A DNA stretch of 64,000 bases from Neorhizobium vignae (lineage in GTDB: Bacteria > Pseudomonadota > Alphaproteobacteria > Rhizobiales > Rhizobiaceae). Location of the stretch: positions 1 through 64,000 of the forward strand of contig NZ_JNNU01000024.1 in assembly GCF_000732195.1 (NCBI RefSeq). The letters are read 5' to 3'. The translations under genes were made by a program, and so were the position numbers. Positions 40,459 to 49,953 of the stretch are shown in pieces; within the stretch, counting starts at the first letter, position 1, and each line of letters begins with the position of its first letter. The notes under the pieces were generated by a model, which saw only the letters and a program-made list of their open reading frames with translations, ran no database searches and was not told the DNA's origin.

Positions 40459-43400
40459 ATTCTGGCCCGATGATTCCCGGATTCGACGCGAAGAAGATCG
40501 CCGCGGCGCAAACCCCGCTGACCATAGGCAACGTGCCGCCGGGCATGGAGCCGCTGATCGTGGCCGAGCTCGCCCGCGCCGGCCAGGCGGTCGCCTATGT
40601 CCTGTCGGACGGCCAGCGCATGCTCGATCTGGAACAGATGCTGTCCTTCGTGGCGCCGGAAATCCCGGTCCTGACACTGCCGGCCTGGGACTGTCTTCCC
40701 TATGACCGCGTTTCTCCGAGCGCCGATGTCTCCGCCCGTAGACTGGCGGCCCTGTCGGGGCTGATCTCGCATGCCAGGAAGCCGCATGCGGCGATCGTGC
40801 TCGTCACCGTCAATGCAATGCTGCAGAAGATCGCTCCTGCCGAGATCATCGAAAGCCTCGCCTTCTCAGCCAAGCCCGGCAACCAGATCCGCATGGACGA
40901 CATCGCGGCGCGGCTGGAGCGCAACGGGTTCGAGCGTGTCGCGACGGTGCGCGAAGTCGGCGAGTTCGCCGTACGCGGCGGCATTCTCGATGTCTTCGTG
41001 CCGGGCACCGAAGAGCCGGTGCGTCTCGATTTCTTCGGCGATACGCTGGAGTCGATCCGCTCGTTCGACCCGGCCAGCCAGCGCACCACCGGCCAGGCGC
41101 GCGCCCTCGACCTCAATCCGATGAGCGAGGTGACGCTGACGCCGGACACGATCAGCCGCTTCCGCAAGAACTACCTGTCGCTCTTCGGCGCCGCGACCCG
41201 TGACGACGCGCTTTATCAGGCGGTCTCGGAAGGCCGGCGTTATCCCGGCATGGAGCATTGGCTGCCGCTGTTCTACGACGGGCTCGAAACCGCCTTCGAT
41301 TACCTCAAGGGTTTCCGGATCGTCACCGATCACACGGCGCGCGAGGCGGCCGGCGAGCGTTCGAAACTGGTGCTCGACTACTACGAGGCACGGCGCGACA
41401 GCGGCACCCAGGGCAAGGGCGCCGCGGCTCAGGCGGCGCCCTACAAGCCGGTTTCGCCGGGCCAGCTTTATCTCGAGAGCAAGGCCTTTGCCGCAGCGCT
41501 CGACGCTGTCAACGCGGTGCGCCTGACGCCGTTCAACGAGATGGATGCGGAAGGTCGCCGGGTGGTGACTTTGGATGCGCATACCGGCCCGCGCTGGGCG
41601 AAAAACCAGACGGAAGAGAAGGATCGCGACGAACGGGTCAACGTCTTCGACCTCGTCGTCAAACATATTGCCGACAAGCGCGCCGAGGGCTTCAAGGTTC
41701 TGGTCACCGGCTGGTCGGCCGGTTCGCTCGACAGGCTGCTGCAGGTGCTCGATGAGCGCGGCCTGAAGCGCATCAACCAGATCGACAAGCTTGCCGATCT
41801 CGACAAGTTGGAAAAAGGCGAGGCGGCGTCTGCCGTTCTCAGTCTCGAAGCCGGTTTCGAGACGGGCAATATCGTCGTCATCGGCGAGCAGGACATTCTT
41901 GGCGACCGCATGGTCCGGCGCGGCAAGCGCCGCAAGCGCGGCGCCAATTTCCTGACCGAAGTGGCCGGCCTCGACGAAGGTTCCCTGGTCGTCCATGCCG
42001 AGCACGGCATCGGCCGCTTCGTCGGCCTGGTGACGATCGAGGCCGCCGGGGCACCCCGCGCCTGCCTGGAACTGCATTATGCTGACCAGGCAAAACTCTT
42101 CCTGCCGGTCGAAAACATCGACCTCCTGTCGCGCTACGGGTCAGACGCGGCGGAAGCCCAGCTCGACAAGCTCGGCGGTGGCGCCTGGCAGGCCCGCAAG
42201 GCCAAGCTCAAGAAGCGCCTGCTCGACATGGCCGATGCGCTGATCCGCATCGCCGCGACCCGCATTACTCGCCGCGCCCCGGTTCTGACGACGCCGGAAG
42301 GGCTCTACGACGAATTCGCCGCCCGTTTCCCCTATGACGAGACAGAGGACCAGGCGAACGCCATCGACTCCGTGCGCGACGATCTCGGCGCCGGCCGTCC
42401 GATGGACCGGCTCGTCTGCGGCGACGTCGGTTTCGGCAAGACCGAAGTAGCGCTGCGCGCCGCCTTCTTCGCGGCGATGAACGGCGCACAGGTGGCGGTC
42501 GTTGTGCCGACCACGCTTCTCTCCCGCCAGCATTTCAAGACGTTTCGCGAGCGTTTTCGCGGATTGCCGATCAAGGTCGAGCAGGCGTCGCGGCTGGTGC
42601 CGGCCAAGGAACTCGCGCAGACCAAGAAGGACCTCGCCGACGGCAAGGTCGATATCGTCGTCGGCACCCATGCGTTGCTCGGTGCAGGCATCCAGTTCGC
42701 CAATCTCGGCCTGCTGATCATCGACGAGGAGCAGCATTTCGGCGTCAAGCACAAGGAACGGCTGAAGGAACTGAAGAGCGACGTGCATGTCCTGACGCTC
42801 TCGGCAACGCCGATCCCGCGCACGCTGCAGCTTGCCATGACGGGTGTACGCGAACTGTCGCTGATCACCACGCCGCCGGTCGACCGCATGGCGGTCCGCA
42901 CCTTCATCTCCCCCTTCGATCCGCTGGTCATCCGCGAGACGCTGATGCGCGAACATTATCGCGGCGGCCAAAGTTTCTATGTCTGCCCGCGGCTCGCGGA
43001 CCTTCCGGAAATCCAGGCTTTCCTGCAGTCGGACGTGCCGGAACTGAAGGTCGCGGTTGCCCATGGCCAGATGGCGGCCGGCGAACTCGAAGACATCATG
43101 AATGCGTTCTACGACGGTAAGTACGACGTGCTCCTGTCGACGACCATCGTCGAATCCGGCCTCGACGTGCCGACCGCCAACACGCTGATCGTCCACCGCG
43201 CCGACATGTTCGGCCTGGCGCAGCTCTACCAGCTCCGCGGCCGTGTCGGCCGTTCCAAGGTGCGCGCCTTCGCGCTCTTCACGCTGCCGGTCAACAAGCA
43301 GCTGACGACCACTGCCGAGCGCCGCCTGAAAGTGCTGCAGTCGCTCGACACGCTCGGCGCCGGTTTCCAGCTCGCCAGCCACGACCTCGATATCCGCGGC

Positions 43401-43976
43401 GCCGGCAACCTGCTCGGCGAGGAACAGTCCGGCCATATCAAGGAAGTCGGTTTCGAGCTCTACCAGCAGATGCTGGAGGAAGCCGTTGCGGAAGTGAAGG
43501 GCGACGACGAGATCACCGATACCGGCTGGTCGCCGCAGATTTCCGTCGGCATCACCGTGATGATCCCGGAAAGCTACGTGCCCGACCTGCATCTGCGCAT
43601 GGGTCTCTACCGCCGCCTCGGCGAGGTCGCGGACCTGTCCGAGATCGATGGTTTCGGCGCGGAAATGGTCGACCGTTTCGGCCCGATGCCGGTCGAGGTG
43701 CAGAACCTGCTGAAGGTGGTCTATATCAAGTCGCTCTGCCGCAAGGCCAATGTCGAGAAGCTCGATGCCGGCCCCAAGGGCATCGTCGTCACCTTCCGCG
43801 ACAAGCAGTTCCCGAACCCGGCCAACCTTGTCGGTTATATCGCCAAGCAGGGGACGCTCGCCAAGATCCGCCCGGACCACAGCGTCTTCCTCACCCGCGA
43901 TCTGCCGTCCCCTGAAAAACGGCTGACGGCCGCAGCCCAGGTGATGACCCAGTTCGCGGAACTGGCCAAATCGTGA
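40455..43976 (+). CDS. mfd: Transcription-repair coupling factor Mfd
   Basis: Mfd removes stalled RNA polymerase and recruits UvrA to the lesion. The 1173-residue protein has the UvrB-like N-terminal modules, the RNAP-interacting domain (about 500-560: LVVHAEHGIGRFVGLVTIE), the translocase with Walker A CGDVGFGKTEVAL, the DEEQ box LIIDEEQHFGVKHKERLK, SATPIPRTLQLAMTG and QLRGRVGRSK, and a C-terminal TRCF domain. The start overlaps the sdhE stop; an alternative ATG lies five codons later. Its stop codon abuts that of the convergent transporter with no gap. Confidence 0.96.
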   Translation: MNSGPMIPGFDAKKIAAAQTPLTIGNVPPGMEPLIVAELARAGQAVAYVLSDGQRMLDLEQMLSFVAPEIPVLTLPAWDCLPYDRVSPSADVSARRLAALSGLISHARKPHAAIVLVTVNAMLQKIAPAEIIESLAFSAKPGNQIRMDDIAARLERNGFERVATVREVGEFAVRGGILDVFVPGTEEPVRLDFFGDTLESIRSFDPASQRTTGQARALDLNPMSEVTLTPDTISRFRKNYLSLFGAATRDDALYQAVSEGRRYPGMEHWLPLFYDGLETAFDYLKGFRIVTDHTAREAAGERSKLVLDYYEARRDSGTQGKGAAAQAAPYKPVSPGQLYLESKAFAAALDAVNAVRLTPFNEMDAEGRRVVTLDAHTGPRWAKNQTEEKDRDERVNVFDLVVKHIADKRAEGFKVLVTGWSAGSLDRLLQVLDERGLKRINQIDKLADLDKLEKGEAASAVLSLEAGFETGNIVVIGEQDILGDRMVRRGKRRKRGANFLTEVAGLDEGSLVVHAEHGIGRFVGLVTIEAAGAPRACLELHYADQAKLFLPVENIDLLSRYGSDAAEAQLDKLGGGAWQARKAKLKKRLLDMADALIRIAATRITRRAPVLTTPEGLYDEFAARFPYDETEDQANAIDSVRDDLGAGRPMDRLVCGDVGFGKTEVALRAAFFAAMNGAQVAVVVPTTLLSRQHFKTFRERFRGLPIKVEQASRLVPAKELAQTKKDLADGKVDIVVGTHALLGAGIQFANLGLLIIDEEQHFGVKHKERLKELKSDVHVLTLSATPIPRTLQLAMTGVRELSLITTPPVDRMAVRTFISPFDPLVIRETLMREHYRGGQSFYVCPRLADLPEIQAFLQSDVPELKVAVAHGQMAAGELEDIMNAFYDGKYDVLLSTTIVESGLDVPTANTLIVHRADMFGLAQLYQLRGRVGRSKVRAFALFTLPVNKQLTTTAERRLKVLQSLDTLGAGFQLASHDLDIRGAGNLLGEEQSGHIKEVGFELYQQMLEEAVAEVKGDDEITDTGWSPQISVGITVMIPESYVPDLHLRMGLYRRLGEVADLSEIDGFGAEMVDRFGPMPVEVQNLLKVVYIKSLCRKANVEKLDAGPKGIVVTFRDKQFPNPANLVGYIAKQGTLAKIRPDHSVFLTRDLPSPEKRLTAAAQVMTQFAELAKS

Positions 43977-44915
43977 TTATATGTCGGATTTGTTCTCGGG
44001 GACGGTGACGACGGCGGCCTGCTGATCCGTGGCGACGGACGCGGGCAGGCGCACGTCGCGTGCCCGCTCGCGGGCGAGCGTCAGGAGGCCGGAACCGATG
44101 ATCAGCACGATGCCGATCAACATCGGCAGGTCGACCTTGTCGCCGAAGACGAGGTAGCCGAACAGGATGGCCCAAAGCATCTGGCTGTATTGGGTCGGCC
44201 CAATCACGGCGGCGGGCGCGTAGTTGGCGGCATACATGAGCCAGACGGTGGCGAGTGCCGACAGCAGGCCGTATCCCGCGAGCATGGCCCATTGCGGGAG
44301 GGTCGGCCAGTGGAAGTCCGGGATCATCAGGATGCCGAGGATGACGAGAACGCCAAGCACGCCAGCGCCGTAGAGCGAGATGTGCTTCTCCGATGGTCCA
44401 ACGGCGCGATAGACGATGATCGAGATCGCCCCGGAAAACCCGGCAAAAACCGCACCGACATGCCCGATCGAAAGCTCGCGAAAGCCCGGGCGCAATATGA
44501 CCAGAACGCCGATGAAGCCGATGATCACGGCGCCCCAGCGCCGGATTCCGACCGTCTCCTTGAGGAACAGCACCGACATGATCGTCACGAAGGACGGCAG
44601 CAGGAAGATCAGCGCGAAGGCTTCCGCCATCGACAGATAGGTGAAGGCCGCGACACTGCCGATCGTCCCGACGGCCGCCGAGAAGAAGCGCAGGACCCAG
44701 AGCGGCCGGTTGGTGCTTCTCACCACGTCGAGCCAGCTGTCGCCTGGTTTCATGAGATAGGGAAAACCGGCGAGCATGAAGACGGCGCCGAAAAAGCCCA
44801 TTTCATAGGGCGTCAGCGCGCCGTCGATCATCTTGACGCTGGCATCGCTCCAGGAATAGGCGGCAAACGAGGCGAAGGCGAGAAGGACGCCTTTCGGGGT
44901 CTGGTCGATACGCAC
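43977..44915 (-). CDS. EamA/DMT-family transporter
   Basis: This 312-residue inner-membrane protein has about ten hydrophobic helices in two EamA repeats (first about 5-140, second about 150-290). Blocks such as SVAAFTYLSMAEAFALIFLLPSFVTIMSVLFLKETVG and AVIGPTQYSQMLWAILFGYLVFGDKVD are typical of drug/metabolite transporters. The substrate cannot be inferred. Its stop codon lies directly against the mfd stop. Confidence 0.85.
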   Translation of the reverse strand: MRIDQTPKGVLLAFASFAAYSWSDASVKMIDGALTPYEMGFFGAVFMLAGFPYLMKPGDSWLDVVRSTNRPLWVLRFFSAAVGTIGSVAAFTYLSMAEAFALIFLLPSFVTIMSVLFLKETVGIRRWGAVIIGFIGVLVILRPGFRELSIGHVGAVFAGFSGAISIIVYRAVGPSEKHISLYGAGVLGVLVILGILMIPDFHWPTLPQWAMLAGYGLLSALATVWLMYAANYAPAAVIGPTQYSQMLWAILFGYLVFGDKVDLPMLIGIVLIIGSGLLTLARERARDVRLPASVATDQQAAVVTVPENKSDI

Positions 44916-44930
44916 GCGGTCGGTCCGTTC

Positions 44931-45602
44931 TCAGATCATGCCTTTGCGGGCTTCCGCTTTCAGCTTGGCGATTTCTCGCAGCGCATTTGCAAACACATCC
45001 GGTGTCTGCGCGCCGCTGACCGCATATTGTCCGTCGATGATGAAGAACGGCACGCCGGTCACGCCCATCTTCTGGGCCGCCTCGATTTCCCCGAGAACAG
45101 TGTCCTTGTCGGCGTCGCTCGCCAGAAGGTTCTCGATGACCTTGCGGTCCAGGCCGGATTTTTCGGCGATGTCGGCGAGCACGGCGTGGTCGCCGACATT
45201 GCGGCCCTCCTCGAAATTCGCCTTGAACAGGGCAGTCGCTACCTTGTCCTGAATGTGGCGGTCTTCGACGATCGCCCAATGCAGCAGGCGATGGGCATCG
45301 AGCGTATTGGGGCCGATCTTGATCGCCTCGAAATTATACTTGATGCCGACCTCTTCGCCGAGTTTCGTCAGCATGTCGTGGGCGCGTTCGACGGCCTGTT
45401 TGCCGCCGAGCTTGGCGGCTAGATCGGCCTGACGATCGACGCCCTCGGGCGGATGGTCCGGGTTGAGCCGATAAGGGCGCCAGTTGATGTCGACGCCGAT
45501 TTCGTCCTGCACTTCGGCGACCGCCAGTTCCATCCTTGCCTTGCCGAGGTAACACCACGGGCAGACGATATCCGAAACGATGTCGATGGTTACGCGCTCC
45601 AT
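44931..45602 (-). CDS. DsbA-family oxidoreductase, FrnE type
   Basis: This 223-residue thioredoxin-fold protein begins MERVTIDIVSDIVCPWCYLGKARME. The active site is C-P-W-C (residues 14-17) and the cis-Pro region is TGVPFFIIDGQYAVSGAQTPDVF. No signal peptide is present, so it acts in the cytoplasm, as FrnE-like disulphide isomerases do; Deinococcus FrnE is linked to oxidative-stress tolerance. Upstream in-frame starts to 45683 would overlap the next gene. Confidence 0.86.
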   Translation of the reverse strand: MERVTIDIVSDIVCPWCYLGKARMELAVAEVQDEIGVDINWRPYRLNPDHPPEGVDRQADLAAKLGGKQAVERAHDMLTKLGEEVGIKYNFEAIKIGPNTLDAHRLLHWAIVEDRHIQDKVATALFKANFEEGRNVGDHAVLADIAEKSGLDRKVIENLLASDADKDTVLGEIEAAQKMGVTGVPFFIIDGQYAVSGAQTPDVFANALREIAKLKAEARKGMI

Positions 45603-45639
45603 GGCGGCGTCCTTTCTTCGGTAACCGGAAGAGACTGGA

Positions 45640-47445
45640 TTATTGCGCCCGTTTATCCCACCAGGTGTTGAGCTGGTAGCCATAGAGCGGGAGTTTTCCC
45701 GGATAACCGATATACTTGCGACGCGCCACCCATTGATCGGGGATATGATATAGCGGAACGAGATAGTGACCGGAAATCAGCATCCGGTCGTAAGCCCGCA
45801 CCGCGGCCTCGAAATCCTCCTTGCTGCGAACCGTCAGCATGGTCTCGATCAGCCTGTCGAGATCGGGATCCGCAGTGCCGGCAAAATTGAAACTGCCGTC
45901 GCGATTGCGGGAATCGGATCCCCAGCGACCGACCTGTTCGATGCCGGGCGACAGGGACGCGGGATAGGACTTGACGATCATGTCATAGTCGAAATTGCCG
46001 GAGCGGGCCTGGTACTGGGCATCGTCGACGGTGCGGATCGACATGTCGACGCCGATCATCTTCAGCGTCCGCTGATAGGCGATCGCGAGTTTTTCCTGGT
46101 CCTGGGTCTGGGTCATGACCTCGAAGGTCAACGGCCTGCCGGAAGCGTCCGTCATCCTGCCGTTCCTGATCGCGTAGCCACCCTTCTTGAGCAGTTCGAC
46201 CGCGTCGCGCAGCACCTTGCGATCCGCACCCGAAGCGTCGGTTTTGGCCAGATGATAGGTGCCGTCGAGGACTGCCGGTTCGATCCGGTCCTTGATGACT
46301 CCAAGGATCTTGAGCTCCCGCTCGTCGGCCGGCTTGCCGAGGGAGGAGAGGGGCGAGTTCTGCCAGAAGCTTTCCGTGCGGGTATAGGCGCCCTCGAAAA
46401 GGTTCTTGTTGGCCCATTCGAAATCGAAGGCGAGCGACAGGCCGGCGCGCACGTTCACGTCGGCGAAGATCGAACGTCTCGTGTTGAACACGAAACCGAG
46501 CATGCCGGTCGGCAGCTGCGGCTTGAACGCATCCTTGATCACGTCGCCATTCTGGACCGCGGGAAAATCGTAGGTCCGCGTCCAATGTGTCGGACTGCCG
46601 TCGGGATAGATGTCGATAGCGCCCTTCTTGAAGGCCTCGAACAACGTGTTGTCCTGCAGGAAATATTCGACGCTGATCTGATCGTAATTGTCGAAACCCA
46701 CCTTGGCCGGAATATCCTTGCCCCAGTAACCCGGATCCCGTTCATAGACGATGCGTTCTCCGGGCGAAATGGACTTGATCCGATAAGGACCGGAGCCTAC
46801 CGGCGGCTTCAGCGTCGACTGATCGAAAGTGGCGGGATCGGTTGCGTGTTTCGGCAGGATCGGGGTGCCGGTGGCGAGTATCAGCGGAAACTCCCGGTCG
46901 GCCTTTTCGTTGAAGGTCAAACGGACGCCATGCTCGCCGACCTTCTCCATTTTGGCGACGGGCGCCAGTCGGGATGAGAAGGGAATGCGGGCCTTGTCGC
47001 GCAACAGTTCAAACGAAAAGATCACATCATCCGGGGTCACCGGTTGGCCATCCGACCATTTCGCCTTCGGATTGAGATTGAACTGGATGAAGGTCCGGTC
47101 GTCATTCCATTCGACGCTCTCGGCCAGCAGCCCATAAAGCGTGAACGCCTCGTCGCTAGAACGCGTCATCAGCGATTCGAAGATAAGATTGCCGAAGGCC
47201 GGGTCCCAGATGCCGCGCGCCGAGGTGCGCATGCTTTTCAGGATGAACGGATTGAGGCTGTCGAACGTGCCGACAACGCCATAGGTTATGCGCCCGCCCT
47301 TCTTCACGTCCGGGTTCACGTAAGGGAAATGCTTGTAGTCGGGGCCAAGCGCCGGACTGCCGTGCATGGCTATCCCGTGGACCGGTTCGGCCAGGGCCGG
47401 GGTGCCGATGAGAAGCGCGGCGATGAGGGGAAGAAAGCGTCGCAT
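45640..47445 (-). CDS. Peptide-type ABC transporter substrate-binding protein
   Basis: This 601-residue periplasmic protein is of the SBP_bac_5 (DppA/OppA/YejA) family. A signal peptide MRRFLPLIAALLIGTPALAEPV is clear. The conserved PFILKSMRTSARGIWDPAFGNLIFESLM, WSDGQPVTPDDVIFSFELLRDKA and late VPLYHIPDQWVARRKYIGYP fit a YejA-like oligopeptide binder. No permease or ATPase genes adjoin it, so it is an orphan that probably feeds a transporter encoded elsewhere. Its 3' end overlaps upstream leader of the FrnE-like gene. Confidence 0.88.
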   Translation of the reverse strand: MRRFLPLIAALLIGTPALAEPVHGIAMHGSPALGPDYKHFPYVNPDVKKGGRITYGVVGTFDSLNPFILKSMRTSARGIWDPAFGNLIFESLMTRSSDEAFTLYGLLAESVEWNDDRTFIQFNLNPKAKWSDGQPVTPDDVIFSFELLRDKARIPFSSRLAPVAKMEKVGEHGVRLTFNEKADREFPLILATGTPILPKHATDPATFDQSTLKPPVGSGPYRIKSISPGERIVYERDPGYWGKDIPAKVGFDNYDQISVEYFLQDNTLFEAFKKGAIDIYPDGSPTHWTRTYDFPAVQNGDVIKDAFKPQLPTGMLGFVFNTRRSIFADVNVRAGLSLAFDFEWANKNLFEGAYTRTESFWQNSPLSSLGKPADERELKILGVIKDRIEPAVLDGTYHLAKTDASGADRKVLRDAVELLKKGGYAIRNGRMTDASGRPLTFEVMTQTQDQEKLAIAYQRTLKMIGVDMSIRTVDDAQYQARSGNFDYDMIVKSYPASLSPGIEQVGRWGSDSRNRDGSFNFAGTADPDLDRLIETMLTVRSKEDFEAAVRAYDRMLISGHYLVPLYHIPDQWVARRKYIGYPGKLPLYGYQLNTWWDKRAQ

Positions 47446-47730
47446 GGGACCCATGGCGGTGAAATCCTCGCTGATTCGCCTGCAAAATAGCGCATGCCAG
47501 GAGGCGCACCAACCATCGCGATGTGCAAAAGAGTGATCGCCGACTTTAACTCCTTGTCAAAAAATACGAAAGAGGGACTGGATATCGATGTCTGCCCGAT
47601 GTAACAGGTTGGCCACACGGGCGGGTCATTCAATTGCCTCATTTGACCGACAGGTCACAGGCAGTAGGACACCCCGAGGGAGTTGACGGCGTCTGCCGTA
47701 CCCAGCGGATTTCAGGAGACGGATCTCGTT

Positions 47731-48378
47731 ATGATGCTTAAGGCAACCCAAGTTCTGCGGACGGCGATGTCCGCTCTCGCTCTTTCGGCCGGCGCAGCAG
47801 CGCTGCCGGTTGCAGCCCTGGCACAGGATGCTCCGGCCGCAGCCGCTCCCGGTGCGCCGCCGCTCGGCTGGTTCAAGACCTGCACCAAGCAGGACGACAG
47901 CGATCTCTGCGTCGTGCAGAACATCATTGCCGCCCAGAACGGTCAGCTCATCACCGCGGTCGGCCTGATCACGGTCGAAGGCAAGGTCAACCGCAAGATC
48001 ATGCAGGTTTCGGTACCGACCGCGCGCCTCGTGCCGCCCGGTATCGTCATGCAGATCGACGGCGGCAAGGGCCAGAAGCTCGATTACATCGTATGCCTTC
48101 CGGACAAGTGCACCGCCGAAGTGCCGCTGACCGACGCCATGATCGCCAGCCTCAAGAAGGGTGGCGAGGTGGTCTTCACGTCGATCAATTTCCGCCGCGC
48201 TCCGAACCCGATCAAGGTTCCGCTCACCGGCTTCACCGGCGTATTCGACGGTCCGGCCATGCCGCAGGAACAAATCGCTCAGAGCCAGCGCAGCCTCGAG
48301 GAAGGCATGCAGCGCAAGGCGGAAGAGACCCGCAAGAAGCTGGAAGACGCACAGAACTCTGCAAAGCAGGGTCAGTAA
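47731..48378 (+). CDS. IalB-family (invasion-associated locus B) protein
   Basis: This 215-residue exported protein has a signal peptide with cleavage near ALAQDAP (about residue 32). The core LGWFKTCTKQDDSDLCVVQNII...MQIDGGKGQKLDYIVCLPDKCTAEVPL matches the IalB family first known from Bartonella. Two Cys pairs probably form disulphides. A charged, helical C-terminal tail of about 45 residues (QSQRSLEEGMQRKAEETRKKLEDAQ) is an extension. Function outside Bartonella is not known. A perfect terminator hairpin follows the gene. Confidence 0.84.
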   Translation: MMLKATQVLRTAMSALALSAGAAALPVAALAQDAPAAAAPGAPPLGWFKTCTKQDDSDLCVVQNIIAAQNGQLITAVGLITVEGKVNRKIMQVSVPTARLVPPGIVMQIDGGKGQKLDYIVCLPDKCTAEVPLTDAMIASLKKGGEVVFTSINFRRAPNPIKVPLTGFTGVFDGPAMPQEQIAQSQRSLEEGMQRKAEETRKKLEDAQNSAKQGQ

Positions 48379-48402
48379 GTTCCAGTCTGAACCAAACAGC
48401 TG

Positions 48403-48427
48403 AAAGCCCGGCCATGCGCCGGGCTTT
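48403..48427 (+). terminator. Intrinsic terminator after the IalB-like gene
   Basis: aaagcccggc (48403-48412) and gccgggcttt (48418-48427) form a perfect 10-bp stem with a 5-base loop. The T residues at the end of the right arm and the position 24 bases after the stop support a terminator for the plus-strand gene. Confidence 0.75.
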
Positions 48428-48442
48428 GTGATTCCGGACATG

Positions 48443-48469
48443 AAAAAAGCGCCGGCAGAATGCCGACGC
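48443..48469 (-). terminator. Intrinsic terminator after hspQ
   Basis: On the minus strand a 9-bp stem (48469-48461 with 48457-48449, one G-T pair, loop TTC) is followed by six T residues (48448-48443). It lies just past the hspQ stop. Confidence 0.8.
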
Positions 48470-48494
48470 CTTGTCCGAGTTTTGTGAATTCGGG

Positions 48495-48824
48495 TTAGTG
48501 GGCCAGTATGATCTTGGGCTTCAACTGACCGGATGGGCCGCGATCGAAGATCTGGTAGACCTGCGGATTGCGCAGCGGAGCATCGTTTTCGTCGTGTTCC
48601 AGGTTCTGCTCCGAGACATACGCCACATACTCCGTCTCGTCATTCTCCGCGAGGAGATGATAGAAGGGCTGGTCCTTGTTCGGCCGGATTTCCGCGGGAA
48701 TGGAATTCCACCATTCTTCCGTATTGGCGAATTCCGGATCCACATCGAACACGACGCCCCGGAACGGAAAAACCTTGTGGCGGACCACTTCTCCGATGGT
48801 GAATTTAGCGTTGCGTTGTTTCAT
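48495..48824 (-). CDS. hspQ: Heat-shock protein HspQ (YccV-like, hemimethylated-DNA-binding type)
   Basis: This 109-residue protein is of the YccV/HspQ family: AKFTIGEVVRHKVFPFRGVVFDVDPEFANTEEWW, then PFYHLLAENDETEYVAYVSEQNLEHD. In E. coli HspQ binds DnaA and modulates the Lon protease; the same fold was described as binding hemimethylated oriC DNA. It stands alone between two terminators, so it has its own promoter. I see no clear heat-shock promoter by eye. Confidence 0.9.
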   Translation of the reverse strand: MKQRNAKFTIGEVVRHKVFPFRGVVFDVDPEFANTEEWWNSIPAEIRPNKDQPFYHLLAENDETEYVAYVSEQNLEHDENDAPLRNPQVYQIFDRGPSGQLKPKIILAH

Positions 48825-48917
48825 GGTGCGATGTCCTTTCGCATCCTAATGTGGGAATAAAATTCCCCGACATCAAGAGATTAATGCAAGCCGGCTTGCT
48901 TCGTTCCACGGATAGAC

Positions 48918-49847
48918 TTAAGGCTTAGTCAGCCTCCGCGGCCCGGTCGTCGCCAGAACTATGCCGCCGAGCACCAGAACGATGCCGACCGCGTGATATC
49001 TTTCAAAAGTTTCGCCGAGGAATATCACCGCCATGACGATGGAAACCGGCGGCATCATGTAAAGCGTCACTCCCGCCGTCGCCGGGCCAAATATCCGCAC
49101 CGTATGCTGAAAGCAGAAGAACGCTGCAAGCGAAGCAAACAGGATGATGCCGGCAATCTTCGACCAGGCTGACAACGTCGTCGGCAGCAGCCCGCCCTGG
49201 AAGAGTTCCCAGAGCGCCGGGGGCAGCAGGAGGAGCGACCCGGAAAAGCCGATCAGCCCGAACAGCGTGAATGGCCGGATCGCCTGGGCCGCCGGGCGTC
49301 GCAGCAGGAGCGAGTAGATCGCAAAAGCAATCGCCGCCACGAGCATGCCGAGGTCGCCGACATTGAAATTCATGTGCGCCAAGGCGCCGACATCGCCACG
49401 CAGCACGATTGCCGCCACGCCGGCGAATGCGACTGCCATGCCCAAGAGCTCCCGACCGCCGATCCGGCGGCCGGAAAACTGCCATTCGAAAAGGATGATG
49501 AACAGCGATGACGTCGTGTAGATCAGCGTAGCATTCGATGCCGTCGTCAGCGTTAGCGCCCAATAAACGAAGCCGCCGCTGATGCCGATGCTCAAGAAAC
49601 CCAGCCACAGCCAGAGCCAGGTATGCCGGCGCACAAAGGTCCAGGCAGCCGCCCAGTCGAGATACAGCAACGGCACGATGATCAGCGTTGCTCCGGCCCA
49701 GCGGATGAAGGCGGTGATGAACGGCCCGATCTCGCCGATCACGCCGCGTCCGAAGATCAGGTTGCTGGAAAAGAACACGGGCACAAGGGCGAAGATCACC
49801 CAGTCGATCGGGCGCGGCTGTGGTGAGTTGGGGGAGGTCATCGGCAC
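48918..49847 (-). CDS. EamA/DMT-family transporter
   Basis: This 309-residue protein has about ten membrane segments in two EamA repeats. Characteristic blocks are VIFALVPVFFSSNLIFGRGVIGEIGPFITAFIRW, SIGISGGFVYWALTLTTASNATLIYTTSSLFIILFEW and GPATAGVTLYMMPPVSIVMAVIFLGETFERYHAVG. The start is at 49847 or two codons later. It is not closely similar to the other EamA protein in the window. The substrate is unknown. Confidence 0.85.
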   Translation of the reverse strand: MPMTSPNSPQPRPIDWVIFALVPVFFSSNLIFGRGVIGEIGPFITAFIRWAGATLIIVPLLYLDWAAAWTFVRRHTWLWLWLGFLSIGISGGFVYWALTLTTASNATLIYTTSSLFIILFEWQFSGRRIGGRELLGMAVAFAGVAAIVLRGDVGALAHMNFNVGDLGMLVAAIAFAIYSLLLRRPAAQAIRPFTLFGLIGFSGSLLLLPPALWELFQGGLLPTTLSAWSKIAGIILFASLAAFFCFQHTVRIFGPATAGVTLYMMPPVSIVMAVIFLGETFERYHAVGIVLVLGGIVLATTGPRRLTKP

Positions 49848-49888
49848 ACCGGCAATGGAGGCGCAAGCCGCAAGGCTCGGCGAAATGG

Positions 49889-49917
49889 AAAACGGCGGGC
49901 TTGCGGCCCGCCGTTTT
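49889..49917. terminator. Strong bidirectional-type terminator after glnA
   Basis: aaaacggcgggc (49889-49900) and gcccgccgtttt (49906-49917) form a perfect 12-bp stem with a 5-base loop, flanked by A and T runs on both sides. It lies 37 bases past the glnA stop and should end the glnB-glnA transcript. Confidence 0.85.
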
Positions 49918-49953
49918 CAACGCAAGCAAGCGCGGAAATCGCGCCCAGTCGGA

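Noticed and set aside
42141..43880. Open frame of 579 codons on the minus strand
   Set aside because: It is antisense to mfd; composition is that of a mirror frame and no domain is visible.
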